A stretch of 31,850 nt of DNA from JANNMJ01 sp031397815 (GTDB taxonomy: Bacteria > Bacteroidota > Bacteroidia > Cytophagales > Hymenobacteraceae): positions 1-31,850 of the forward strand of contig JANNMJ010000103.1 of the NCBI GenBank assembly GCA_031397815.1, written 5' to 3'. Under the pieces are notes generated by a model. The model saw only the letters and a list, made by a program, of their open reading frames with translations, searched no databases and was not told the origin of the DNA. The translations under genes were made by a program, and so were the position numbers. Positions 5,979 through 14,096 of the stretch are shown piece after piece (position 1 is the first letter of the stretch; each line of letters starts with the position of its first letter).

Positions 5979-8804
5979 CTACCGTCGAAACGCAAACCGC
6001 CGCAACGTCTTACCCGTCGTCGTCCACGCGACTAGCTCGCCGGTTTGGGGGTTGAAGGTGAGGGCGATGGCACGGTCGGAGTCGAGGACTCGGATGCCGA
6101 GCGGTTGGCCGCGCTCATCGTAGAGGTAAGTGCGGGCGGGGCCGCGCTCGGTGAGGGCGAACAGCGTGCCGCCGCCGCCCGTCAGGCGGAAGGCTTGCAC
6201 GACTTTCGGCGCGGCCGTGAGGAACCCGCGCGAGAGGCGGACAGCGGCGGTTTCGGGGTCGAAAAGCGTGACCCGGCCTTGTTCTTGACGGCTGACGATG
6301 AACTCGCCGTTCGGCGGAACGCCGGCCGTGCCGTTATCGAACGGAATCAATTCAAAGCGCACCGGCTCGCTGCTTGCGCGGGGAATGGCGCGCTGTAACA
6401 CCGTTTCGCCGCGCAGCGAGAACGTGCTGAGGCGCCCGCCGGTAGTAATCACGCTCACCCGACTGGCGCGCACGGTCGGGGCGGGTTCTACCACCATCGT
6501 GCTGGCGCCGAGGTTGCCGCCCGCACTCACCGGGAAGCCCGGCAAAACGCCCCCGGCGCGGTCCAAAACGAAGATATCGCCGTTCGTGAGCGCCGCTACG
6601 AGCAAGTCGCGCCCTTCAATCCGGACGGCCTGCGGCTCGTCGGCGAGGGGGGCGGGGAGGACGCGCGGCTGCCAGCCCGGCAAGGCCCGGCCCTGCGCAT
6701 CGAAGGCGTAGAGGTTGCCGGTGGGGTCATCGACGATGAGCGTAAAATCCGGCGCATCAGCCGTAAAGGCGGTCAGATGCTGGATGCGGAGCGAATCGCT
6801 GAGGTAGAAGGGGAAATTCTCGACATCACGACCCGACGGCGTTTCCAGCGCGTGCAATTGCGCCGCCGTGGCGAGCAGCAAGCGGGAGCGCCCGGCGCCG
6901 GTGGGTGTCCGGAGCACCGATCCGGCTAACGGGCCGGAAAGCGTATCGGCCCAGATCTCGTGGCCCCCGGCATCGATGGCGTGGACGACGTGGGCGGCGT
7001 CCTGCACCACCACATCCGGCCCGCCCACGCCGCCGCGCACCAGCACGGGCGCCGTGGTCAGCTCTTGCTGGAACGGTACGGTGGTGGCCGTGGCCCCCGG
7101 CGACGTGTTGGCGCCCGCCGGGCCGGTTTCGCCAGTAGGAGCGTGCTGCACGACGAGCGTCGTGTACCACGCATCGGTGGAAGCATCGGGGCGCGAAACC
7201 TGAAACGCCATCGTCGGAAAACGCCGAATCAGCGCTTCGTTCCGCAGCGCTTCCACCCGACGGGCGGGACGGAGCGCGCGTTGCAGCAGCGCCCACGCGT
7301 TGGCGGTCTGGACGTAAAGCGTGAGCGTGGCGGCGGGCTGCCCCTGCGCCAGAATGGCCGGTGCCTGCGTTAGCCGGTGTCCGCCCGCCAAGTCGAGGAG
7401 CAGCGCCCGCAGACTTTGCGGCGTGGGGCCGAACACCGCGTAATGCCCAATCACCACGACCGCGCCGTCGGTCCCGGCCGCATCGAAACCGGCGAAGAGG
7501 GCGCCGAACAGCCGCCGAGGTAGCTCCGGCACGCGCACCGGCCGAATCACGTAGCCGCCGAACGATTCGACGGTACCGCGTCCGCCGGGCAGCCGGTTCA
7601 GGGCGCGGACGGTGCGTAGCGGGTCGGGGCAGTAGGCATACGCCAGACGGTCAGGGATTTGCGCGGCCCGCGTGTCGGCGAGGGTGGGGAGGCAGAGCGC
7701 GGCTTCGTTTTGAAACGTGAGCGCGAGGGAATCGATGAGCGGCCCGACCGTCGTTTCAATGGAATCGGTGGGAGGGAGGGCGTCGTGCGCGGCGGTGCGA
7801 AGCGCCCGCGAATCGCGCAGCCCGAAATGCAGCAGCACGGCAGTGCGGTCGGTGAGGACATTCCAGAGCCGAATTGGGCGCGCATCTTGATGCCCCAGCG
7901 CTACCGCCAGCGCCCCCCGCGCCGTTTCAGGCGACGAGAATCCGCGCAGCCGGAGCAGCTCATTTCGCGTCTCCAACCCGGCTAGTCCTTCGCTTCCCAA
8001 GGAAGAAATCTCCTCAATCGCCTTCCGCGATTCCGGGCTCAGCAGCGGCGAGAGCGCCGCCGGAAGCTGCCGGTAATTCAGCCACACATTCGCGAACGTG
8101 GTGGGAAGGCGCAGGTAATCGGCGCGGTCGGCGGTGGTGCCGGGCGAGCGCAGTACCCCGCGCTCAATGCGCCTGACGGCAGCTTCTACCAGTGCCCGGC
8201 TAGGGCTGATAAGCAGCGTGTTTCGGTAAGAAACCAGCGTCAGGACTGGCCCGGCGCCAGCGGTGCCAGCGGGGCGGTCGAGCTGCGTGACGAGGATGCC
8301 GTTGATTTCCTGCCGCGTCAGGTTGAAGCGCGTGGAGCGGGCAATATCTTCGAGCATCGTCCGGACGTACCGGTGCTGGCGCACACTCTGGACCGGCACA
8401 AGCAGCAGCAGCCCGCAACCGCCGTCGGGGTCGGCGGCGGGGTGGACGGAGAGGAGCAGGCGCTTGCCCATCAGGAAGCGCTCAAGCGTCTGGCGCGACG
8501 AGTTATGGAGCGAGTCGAGCTGCGCCATCAGCTCGCGGGAGCGCTGAAAGTCGGGCGAGGTGAGGAACGTCGGCCACAAATCCGACTTCTCCAGCTTCCG
8601 GAACGCCTGCGCCGAGCTGGTCGTCTCGATGACCATCACGGCATCGTCGGGGACGAGCGTCCACGGGTCAATCCGCTGATGTAGCGTCGCGTAGCGGCTG
8701 TACGCGAACAATCCCACGGCCACCACCAGCAGCAACGCCACCAGCAAATGCAGCGGATTGCGGGTAGAGGGTAAGTATCGGCGGGGGGTGTGAGGAGAGG
8801 CCAC
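5979..8804 (-). CDS. Membrane-anchored periplasmic protein with C-terminal PQQ-like propeller (941 aa)
   Basis: I do not recognise a named family. One transmembrane segment (about residues 18-37, LHLLVALLLVVAVGLFAYSR) follows a short basic N-terminus, so the remainder is probably periplasmic. Residues about 45-570 form a DUF3352-like region starting TLVPDDAVMVIETT, typical of large Bacteroidota proteins of unknown role. Residues about 595-941 contain repeated strands such as HVVHAIDAGGHEIW, GNLYAFDAQGRALPGW and GDIFVLDRAGGVLPGF, i.e. PQQ-like/WD40-like propeller blades. The two parts are joined by a Gly/Ala/Thr-rich linker (about 570-590). The start is GTG at 8802-8804, with an exact -7 box 16 bases upstream. 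It diverges from the T9SS-plug lipoprotein operon, which is suggestive of an envelope role but no more. Confidence 0.8.
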   Translation of the reverse strand: MASPHTPRRYLPSTRNPLHLLVALLLVVAVGLFAYSRYATLHQRIDPWTLVPDDAVMVIETTSSAQAFRKLEKSDLWPTFLTSPDFQRSRELMAQLDSLHNSSRQTLERFLMGKRLLLSVHPAADPDGGCGLLLLVPVQSVRQHRYVRTMLEDIARSTRFNLTRQEINGILVTQLDRPAGTAGAGPVLTLVSYRNTLLISPSRALVEAAVRRIERGVLRSPGTTADRADYLRLPTTFANVWLNYRQLPAALSPLLSPESRKAIEEISSLGSEGLAGLETRNELLRLRGFSSPETARGALAVALGHQDARPIRLWNVLTDRTAVLLHFGLRDSRALRTAAHDALPPTDSIETTVGPLIDSLALTFQNEAALCLPTLADTRAAQIPDRLAYAYCPDPLRTVRALNRLPGGRGTVESFGGYVIRPVRVPELPRRLFGALFAGFDAAGTDGAVVVIGHYAVFGPTPQSLRALLLDLAGGHRLTQAPAILAQGQPAATLTLYVQTANAWALLQRALRPARRVEALRNEALIRRFPTMAFQVSRPDASTDAWYTTLVVQHAPTGETGPAGANTSPGATATTVPFQQELTTAPVLVRGGVGGPDVVVQDAAHVVHAIDAGGHEIWADTLSGPLAGSVLRTPTGAGRSRLLLATAAQLHALETPSGRDVENFPFYLSDSLRIQHLTAFTADAPDFTLIVDDPTGNLYAFDAQGRALPGWQPRVLPAPLADEPQAVRIEGRDLLVAALTNGDIFVLDRAGGVLPGFPVSAGGNLGASTMVVEPAPTVRASRVSVITTGGRLSTFSLRGETVLQRAIPRASSEPVRFELIPFDNGTAGVPPNGEFIVSRQEQGRVTLFDPETAAVRLSRGFLTAAPKVVQAFRLTGGGGTLFALTERGPARTYLYDERGQPLGIRVLDSDRAIALTFNPQTGELVAWTTTGKTLRRFAFRR

Positions 8805-8820
8805 AGAAAAGGAAGGGCCA

Positions 8821-8828
8821 CAAAAATA
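8821..8828 (-). promoter_or_regulatory. Candidate -7 box for the 941-aa propeller protein
   Basis: TATTTTTG on the minus strand matches TAnnTTTG exactly and lies in the 69-base divergent gap. No TTG at a standard distance was found; a TTG lies 25 bases upstream. The predicted leader is about 10 bases. Confidence 0.38.
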
Positions 8829-8873
8829 GCCGTAACTTAGTCCAGTATTCGCCCAACCCGTTCCGACGGTCAG

Positions 8874-9548
8874 ATGTTAGGGCTGAGTAGAGGGCTGAAA
8901 TCAATCCGATTTCTTTTTCGATTTCCTTTTCGGCTACATTCCTTGGCGGTGCTTCCCATCCTTCGGCGCTTCTTGCTCATCAGTACAGCTTCTGCGGTGC
9001 TGCTGAGCGCGACCGGGTGCTTCCAAGTGCGCCAACCGGAGCCTTCCACGGCAGCGGCGGAATGGGAGCCAGCGACGCAGGCCGATATCCTGCTGACCAA
9101 TTTTCAGCGGGCGATTCAGCAGGTGAACCCTGCCACGTATGAGCGGTGCTTTGTGGGGCCGTCGTTTCGGTTTTTGCCTGACCCGGCCATCGCGGCCGTC
9201 AACCCCGGCATCTTCGATCAGTGGCGCTTGGACCAAGAGCGGGCGTACTTCCAGCGGCTGGTTTTGCGCACGCTGCCCAACGCCGGGAACCAGCTCACGC
9301 TCACGTATCCACCGCAGAACGTATCGTTTATTACCGCTGATTCACAACTGATTCAGGCCACGTATCGTTTGCGACTGTTTCAGCAGGATACGGCGTTCAA
9401 ATTCTCCTCTTTCGTCGGGACGGCGCGCCTGACGGTAGTCCGAAGAGCGGGGCAGAACGAGTGGAAGATTGCGGCGTGGCAAGACACCCGCAACACGCCC
9501 GACGACCACGTTTGGAGCGAAATCAAAGCCTATTTCTTCACGCATTGA
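8874..9548 (+). CDS. NTF2-like lipoprotein 1 of the T9SS-plug operon
   Basis: A 224-residue predicted lipoprotein: hydrophobic signal LLISTASAVLLSATGC with lipobox cysteine Cys49. The N-terminal extension is long for a signal peptide, so a later start (TTG at 8943 or GTG at 8949) is possible. The mature part begins with ADILLTNFQRAIQQVNPATYERCF, and ends with a strand-rich region finishing in GTARLTVVRRAGQNEWKIAAWQD. This is the helix-then-twisted-sheet pattern of NTF2-like domains. The same end pattern recurs in the next gene, so the two look like diverged paralogues. The next start is 23 bases downstream and the third gene overlaps the second, so the three form one operon. No function is assigned. 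Confidence 0.82.
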   Translation: MLGLSRGLKSIRFLFRFPFRLHSLAVLPILRRFLLISTASAVLLSATGCFQVRQPEPSTAAAEWEPATQADILLTNFQRAIQQVNPATYERCFVGPSFRFLPDPAIAAVNPGIFDQWRLDQERAYFQRLVLRTLPNAGNQLTLTYPPQNVSFITADSQLIQATYRLRLFQQDTAFKFSSFVGTARLTVVRRAGQNEWKIAAWQDTRNTPDDHVWSEIKAYFFTH

Positions 9549-9571
9549 CTGGCGGAGCTGCTGACTTGAGA

Positions 9572-10141
9572 ATGAATCGCGCTAAACGACTTTCCGCTTT
9601 GCTCCCCACCAAGCGCGTGCTTCCGCAAGGCCGCGCGGGCAAGCTGGCGCGGGTCGCTGGGCTGACTTTGCTCCTGACGGCGTGCAACCCGTTCGCCCCG
9701 GCGCTCGATGAAGATTCGGCCGGTCCGGCTACCCTCGGCGACCGTCGAACGGTGAAAGGCTTTTTCGAGTACTTCCGAAATGCGTATCAGCTTCGCGATT
9801 CCACGATTTACGGGCAGCTGCTGACCCGCGATTTCACGTTCACGTACACCAATTTCGACGATAACACCCAGCAAACTTGGACGCGCGACGTTGACGTACT
9901 GTCCACGTACCGCCTGTTCCGGAGCATCCGGTCGGCGTCGCTACAATGGAATCAGTACATCGACGCCGACACTGCCCGGACCGACACCACGGCCGTCGTG
10001 GAGCGCGCTTTCAACCTGATTATCAATCAGGACGACGAAACCGTCTATCGCGGAGTGGGCAGCGCCCGGCTGGAGCTGGTGCGGAAAAACCGCGCCGAGC
10101 CGTGGCGGATGCGGTCTTGGTTCGACAAAAGTGACTTTTAA
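9572..10141 (+). CDS. NTF2-like lipoprotein 2 of the T9SS-plug operon
   Basis: A 189-residue predicted lipoprotein with signal GLTLLLTAC and lipobox Cys38. The mature part starts RTVKGFFEYFRNAYQLRDSTIYGQLL and ends VGSARLELVRKNRAEPWRMRSWFD, paralleling the upstream gene (xxAxLxxVRxxxxxxWxxxxWxD). The ATG at 9572 is used because the earlier frame (from 9461) lies inside the upstream gene and adds no signal sequence. Its TAA overlaps the ATG of the T9SS-plug gene by one base (TAATG), indicating translational coupling. The function is unknown; both could be periplasmic or outer-membrane accessory proteins. Confidence 0.85.
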   Translation: MNRAKRLSALLPTKRVLPQGRAGKLARVAGLTLLLTACNPFAPALDEDSAGPATLGDRRTVKGFFEYFRNAYQLRDSTIYGQLLTRDFTFTYTNFDDNTQQTWTRDVDVLSTYRLFRSIRSASLQWNQYIDADTARTDTTAVVERAFNLIINQDDETVYRGVGSARLELVRKNRAEPWRMRSWFDKSDF

Positions 10142-11529
10142 TGCCCTTGACTTCTTTTGATTTCTTGCGGTCGTGGCGCGCCTCGCGTACTTCCGCTACG
10201 GTGCTTACCGCCCTCGCTATCTGGGCGTTATCCGGTTGCGTGCCGCTCGAATCGGGCGGCGGTAGCGCGTCTTCCGGCTCCGGCTCCGGCACCACGGAAT
10301 ACTACCGCCCGGCGCTCCAGACGGCCGATGTGGTCTACGACGAAAACATCCGCTCCGTGCAGTGCTACGTGGCTACCGGCGATATCAGTGAGCGGCTCAA
10401 TCCGCCCGTGATTCCGCTGTCGCAAGACCAGCCGATACGCTTGGAATTCGACCGAATCCGCACCGACCCGGCGCGGCTCATCGTCAAGCTCCAGCTCTGC
10501 AACGCCGACTGGACGGTGGCGCAGCTCGTCGATCAGCAGTTCCTCTTCGACTTCAACGAGTTCTATATCAGCGAGTACTACTCGTCGGTGAACACGAAAG
10601 TGCCGTTTTACCATTACCGCTTCACGCTCCCGAAGGTGAAGCTGACGGGGAATTACGTGGTGCACGTGAGCGCGCCCGACGGGCAGCCGCTGCTCTCGCG
10701 GCGGGTGGTGGTGTATGAGAGCGTGGTGGGCGTGAATTTCCGGCAAGGCGTGCCGCCGGGCGGTAACTCGAAACAGCTCCAACAGCTTGATTTCGACATT
10801 ACTTACGGTCAGTTACAGCTCGTGAACCCCGTGCAGGAAGTGCGCGTGCGGCTGCGCCAGAATTACCGTTGGGATAACGCCCGCTACCCCTTGCAGCCCA
10901 CGTTCGCCCGCGAAGCCGAGCGGCGGCTGGAATACCAGTTCTTCAATTTCGAGAACGCCTTCCCAGCGCTCACCGAGTTCCGGTATTTCGATTCGCGCTC
11001 GCTCCGCAGCGGCGGATTCAACATTGCCGCCCTCGACCCCACCACTGACCCGCGCTCGGTGCTGCTGGGGGCCGAAAAACGCCGTCAGAGCGTTTCCTAC
11101 GAGCAATACAACGACATCAACGGCTATTTCCTGACCGATAACCGCGAGTACGGAAACGGCGATACCGACGCCGATTACGCCACCACCACCTTCCAGCTAC
11201 GCGCCGAAGAGGCCGCGCCGGGAGAAGTGTACGCCGTCGGGCAGTTCAACGATTGGCAGCTTCGGCCCGAATTTCATCTGACCTACGACGCTACTGCGCA
11301 ACTCTACCGCGGCACCGCGCTACTGAAGCAGGGCTACTACAACTACTACTTTGCGATGAAGCCGCTGGGCGCTCAACCCGCTGACTATCAGTATTTCGAA
11401 GGCTCTCGCTTCGAGACTGAAAACGCCTACGACCTGCTGATTTATTACCGTGCGCCGGGCACGCGGTATGACCAAGTGATCGGGTATCAGCAGCTGGTTG
11501 TCAACTCGCGGATTCCGCTGCGGCGGTAG
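10141..11529 (+). CDS. DUF5103 type IX secretion system plug lipoprotein
   Basis: A 462-residue lipoprotein (signal LTALAIWALSGC, Cys33) followed by a low-complexity Gly/Ser stretch (38-50) and the DUF5103 domain, the family that includes the plug seen bound to the SprA translocon of the T9SS. Family marks include RSVQCYVATG (71-80), PIRLEFDRI, QLCNADWTV (117-125), FNEFYISEYYSSVNTKVPFYHYRFTLP in two pieces (138-164) and a C-terminal CBM48/E-set-like region around EVYAVGQFNDWQL (363-375). In the known system the plug closes the idle SprA pore. It overlaps the preceding lipoprotein stop by one base, and its own 3' end overlaps the convergent MazG-like gene by 29 bases. The T9SS cargo at 15917 shows the pathway is used. 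Confidence 0.87.
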   Translation: MPLTSFDFLRSWRASRTSATVLTALAIWALSGCVPLESGGGSASSGSGSGTTEYYRPALQTADVVYDENIRSVQCYVATGDISERLNPPVIPLSQDQPIRLEFDRIRTDPARLIVKLQLCNADWTVAQLVDQQFLFDFNEFYISEYYSSVNTKVPFYHYRFTLPKVKLTGNYVVHVSAPDGQPLLSRRVVVYESVVGVNFRQGVPPGGNSKQLQQLDFDITYGQLQLVNPVQEVRVRLRQNYRWDNARYPLQPTFAREAERRLEYQFFNFENAFPALTEFRYFDSRSLRSGGFNIAALDPTTDPRSVLLGAEKRRQSVSYEQYNDINGYFLTDNREYGNGDTDADYATTTFQLRAEEAAPGEVYAVGQFNDWQLRPEFHLTYDATAQLYRGTALLKQGYYNYYFAMKPLGAQPADYQYFEGSRFETENAYDLLIYYRAPGTRYDQVIGYQQLVVNSRIPLRR

Positions 11530-11881
11530 GCGCGGGGCCGTCCGGGAAAGTAGCGGGTTGCAGCTTCGGGTTTTCGAGATGCCGCGTGGCGTCGCGTTGC
11601 GTTTTTTTGGCGAGATTCCGGTTGAGCGCGTCGGTGAGATCGACGCCGGTTTGGTTGGCGAGGCAGATGACGACGAACAGCACATCTGCCAGCTCATCGG
11701 CGAGGACTTTCGTTTTATCCGATTCCTTCTCCGACTGCTCGCCGTAACGCCGCGCAATAATGCGCGCCACCTCGCCGACTTCCTCGGTGAGCATCGCCAT
11801 ATTGGTCAGCTCGTTGAAATAGCGCACCCCGGTGGTTTTGATCCAGTTATCGACGGTGGCTTGGGCTTGCTCGATGGTCAT
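11501..11881 (-). CDS. MazG-like nucleotide pyrophosphohydrolase
   Basis: A 126-residue all-alpha NTP pyrophosphohydrolase of the MazG/iMazG type, which hydrolyses (d)NTPs to NMP and pyrophosphate and is thought to clean the nucleotide pool. The metal-binding residues are visible: EEVGE (Glu33, Glu34, Glu37) and DELADVL (Glu63, Asp66), the ExxE...ExxD pattern. The C-terminus (about 103-126, Pro/Ala-rich) lies in the overlap with the convergent plug gene and is probably disordered. The ATG overlaps the dtd stop by one base (TAATG), so the two are translationally coupled in a small housecleaning operon. Confidence 0.88.
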   Translation of the reverse strand: MTIEQAQATVDNWIKTTGVRYFNELTNMAMLTEEVGEVARIIARRYGEQSEKESDKTKVLADELADVLFVVICLANQTGVDLTDALNRNLAKKTQRDATRHLENPKLQPATFPDGPAPTAAAESAS

Positions 11882-12318
11882 TATTCGAGGATGATCGTGA
11901 CGGGGCCGTCGTTGAGGAGACTGACTTGCATATCGGCGCCGAACTCGCCAGTAGCGACCGGGCGCCCCAGAGCTTTCTCAACGGCCTTAATCAACTCTTC
12001 GTAGAGCGGAATGGCAATCTCGGGCGGCGCCGCGCCGGTGTAAGACGGCCGGTTGCCCTTCCGCGTATCCGCAAAAAGCGTAAACTGGCTGATGAGCAGA
12101 ATATCGCCGCCGGTATCGAGCACCGAACAATTCATCTTCCCAGCATCATCCGCCATAATTCGCAGATTGACAAGCTTCTGCGCCAATCGATTTACTTCCG
12201 CCGACGTATCCTCTGGGGCAATCCCGACCAGCACGAGCAGCCCGGCTTCGATTCGGCCGCGAACTGTTCCGGCAATCGTGACGTGGGCTTCGCGCACCCG
12301 TTGAACGACAAAACGCAT
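11881..12318 (-). CDS. dtd: D-aminoacyl-tRNA deacylase
   Basis: Removes D-amino acids (and glycine mischarged on tRNA-Ala) from tRNA in the cytoplasm. The 145-residue sequence is full length, with MRFVVQRV at the N-terminus, SQFTLFAD (77-84), GNRPSY (88-93) and the chirality-proofreading Gly-Pro motif in NDGPVT (Gly138-Pro139). It is the first gene of a two-gene operon with the MazG-like gene. No clear -7 box was found directly upstream. Confidence 0.96.
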   Translation of the reverse strand: MRFVVQRVREAHVTIAGTVRGRIEAGLLVLVGIAPEDTSAEVNRLAQKLVNLRIMADDAGKMNCSVLDTGGDILLISQFTLFADTRKGNRPSYTGAAPPEIAIPLYEELIKAVEKALGRPVATGEFGADMQVSLLNDGPVTIILE

Positions 12319-12395
12319 GGATATTTCAGATCGATAAAAGCACTAAAACCGGGGCGTCGGGGTCGGAAGCCGAAATCTCGTGCAGCTTTGCGTTG

Positions 12396-13994
12396 ATGAT
12401 GCCACCCGCCGCGCCGCCTGCGCCCCTTGTGCCGCCAAAACTAGCCGATACGTCGCACCCGGCCGCGCCGCTTTCGGGCTGGGGGTGGGTCGCGCTCGTG
12501 CTTTCGGGTCTTGTGGTGATACTGGCGCGGCTCTGGCGCATCAGCACCATCTCGTTCCCCGACCACGATTCCGGACGTAACTGGCTGATTGCGAACGACG
12601 TTTCGCAAGGCGATTTTCACGACCTTTTCGTGCATCTCAGCCCCACGTTTTACCTGCTGATGGCGCCGCTCGCTCACTGGTTCGGACCGGAGCATTTCCG
12701 CTGGCTGATTGTCCTGAATGCACTCATTAACGCGACGGGGCTTATTTGGCTGGCGCGAAGCGTGGCCCGTTGGGCGGCGCTGGCGTGGCCCGAACAGGCG
12801 CTCCTGACGCTGCTGGTCGGCCTGAGCACGCACTACACGTTCGCCGCTCGTGAGCTGGCGATTACCTCGCCCGCGCTGCTGCTATTGGCGTGGGTCGTGC
12901 ACCTGTACTGGCGCCGGAGCGTGGCCGCTACGATCAAAAAGCGCCGCCGTCGGCTGCTGCTGACCGTGGTGGTGGTGGCTATTGGCCTGACGGTCAATTA
13001 CAAGCTCGTGCTGCTGTTGCCGGTCGGGGTGGTGCTGGAGTGGGTGCGGCGGCGCGAGGGCGTGGTCAATGGCCGGGTTTTGCTGATTAGTGGGGGGCTG
13101 CTGCTGGCGCCTTTTCTGGTTTATGCGGGAGTGGCGTGGGCCGTGGGACTGCCGTGGTACCGGCTGCCCGCCGCGTGGGGCAGTCTGCTCATTAAACGAC
13201 AGTCGCTGGTGGCTGGGGGCACCGATTGGTTGTTTTACGGCCGTTATCTGCTGCGTTTTGAGTCGCCGTTGGCCTTGGTGGGCTTAGTGGCAGGGCCGTG
13301 GCTGTTACTGACGCGGGCGGCAACGTGGCCACCGCGCGCCCTGACCACCGTCATGACCGCCCTCGGCGTTGGAAGCTTGCTGTTGATGACGCTCCTGACC
13401 GATAAGGCGCCGCGAGGGCTGATGCTGTCCGTTGGTCCGCTGCTCATTCTGGGTGCGTTGGGCACTTGGGCGGCTTTCGGTCCGGCCCGGCGCGGTCTGG
13501 CCCGGCTCGTACTTGGCACCGCGATACTAGCGCAGATCAGCTTGCTTTGGCGCGAAGTCTGGGCGTGGTGCCCGCCCGCGTTGGGGCAGCCCGCACCGCA
13601 CGCGCAGGTGGCCGTTTGGTTGCGGCAGCACGGCGCCCGGCGGGTTGCTACCACGTCGGCGCTCAGCTTGGCGCCTTATGCCGCGCTCGAAGGGCTGGAT
13701 ATGTTCGCTGCGCCAACCGCCGATAGCCTTCGGGCGTTGGTTGAGCGCCACAACACCCGCTACGTGCTGCTCGATAATTACCGGCTCGTCATCGGTCAGG
13801 ATTCGCTCGGCGCCGACGTCCTCGGCACTCCCGTCTTGCAGCTCACCGACCCGCCGCAGCTTTCCCCCATGCTCTTCCTCGAACACGCCGAGTTCGTCCA
13901 CGAGACCTATGAGCAAGCCCTCAACCGTCAGCAAAAAGCCTTTTCTCAGCCCTGGCAGTTAACGCTCATCGATACGCAGCCCAACCGCCGATAA
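12396..13994 (+). CDS. GT39/ArnT-like membrane glycosyltransferase
   Basis: An integral membrane protein of about 532 residues of the GT-C superfamily. It has roughly ten hydrophobic segments (for example WGWVALVLSGLVVILARL, LLLTVVVVAIGLTV, VLLISGGLLLAPFLVYAGV) and, in the first periplasmic loop, the acidic motif FPDHDSGRNW (acidic residues near 56 and 58), which fits the catalytic DE/DD loop of the PMT/ArnT group. Such enzymes move a sugar from a polyprenyl-phosphate donor to protein or glycolipid. A soluble C-terminal part (about 400-532) follows. The ATG at 12396 or 12399 is preferred to the TTG just before them. The donor and acceptor cannot be told. Confidence 0.7.
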   Translation: MMPPAAPPAPLVPPKLADTSHPAAPLSGWGWVALVLSGLVVILARLWRISTISFPDHDSGRNWLIANDVSQGDFHDLFVHLSPTFYLLMAPLAHWFGPEHFRWLIVLNALINATGLIWLARSVARWAALAWPEQALLTLLVGLSTHYTFAARELAITSPALLLLAWVVHLYWRRSVAATIKKRRRRLLLTVVVVAIGLTVNYKLVLLLPVGVVLEWVRRREGVVNGRVLLISGGLLLAPFLVYAGVAWAVGLPWYRLPAAWGSLLIKRQSLVAGGTDWLFYGRYLLRFESPLALVGLVAGPWLLLTRAATWPPRALTTVMTALGVGSLLLMTLLTDKAPRGLMLSVGPLLILGALGTWAAFGPARRGLARLVLGTAILAQISLLWREVWAWCPPALGQPAPHAQVAVWLRQHGARRVATTSALSLAPYAALEGLDMFAAPTADSLRALVERHNTRYVLLDNYRLVIGQDSLGADVLGTPVLQLTDPPQLSPMLFLEHAEFVHETYEQALNRQQKAFSQPWQLTLIDTQPNRR

Positions 13995-14008
13995 GCGCGA
14001 ATCCCGCC

Positions 14009-14094
14009 ACATCGAATCACATCGAATCACATCGAATCACTTCCCCACATCTCCCACATCTCCCACATCCCCACATCTCCCTCTCATCTCCCCC
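14009..14094 (+). repeat. Short tandem repeats between glycosyltransferase and pirin genes
   Basis: Three perfect head-to-tail copies of the 10-mer ATCGAATCAC (14011-14040) are followed by degenerate copies of CCCACATCT (about 14043-14090) up to the pirin ATG at 14097. The tract fills the gap and contains no recognisable promoter boxes. Confidence 0.8.
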
Positions 14095-14096
14095 AA

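Noticed and set aside
14011..14090. Possible CRISPR array
   Set aside because: Ten-base direct tandem units without spacers; not a CRISPR layout.
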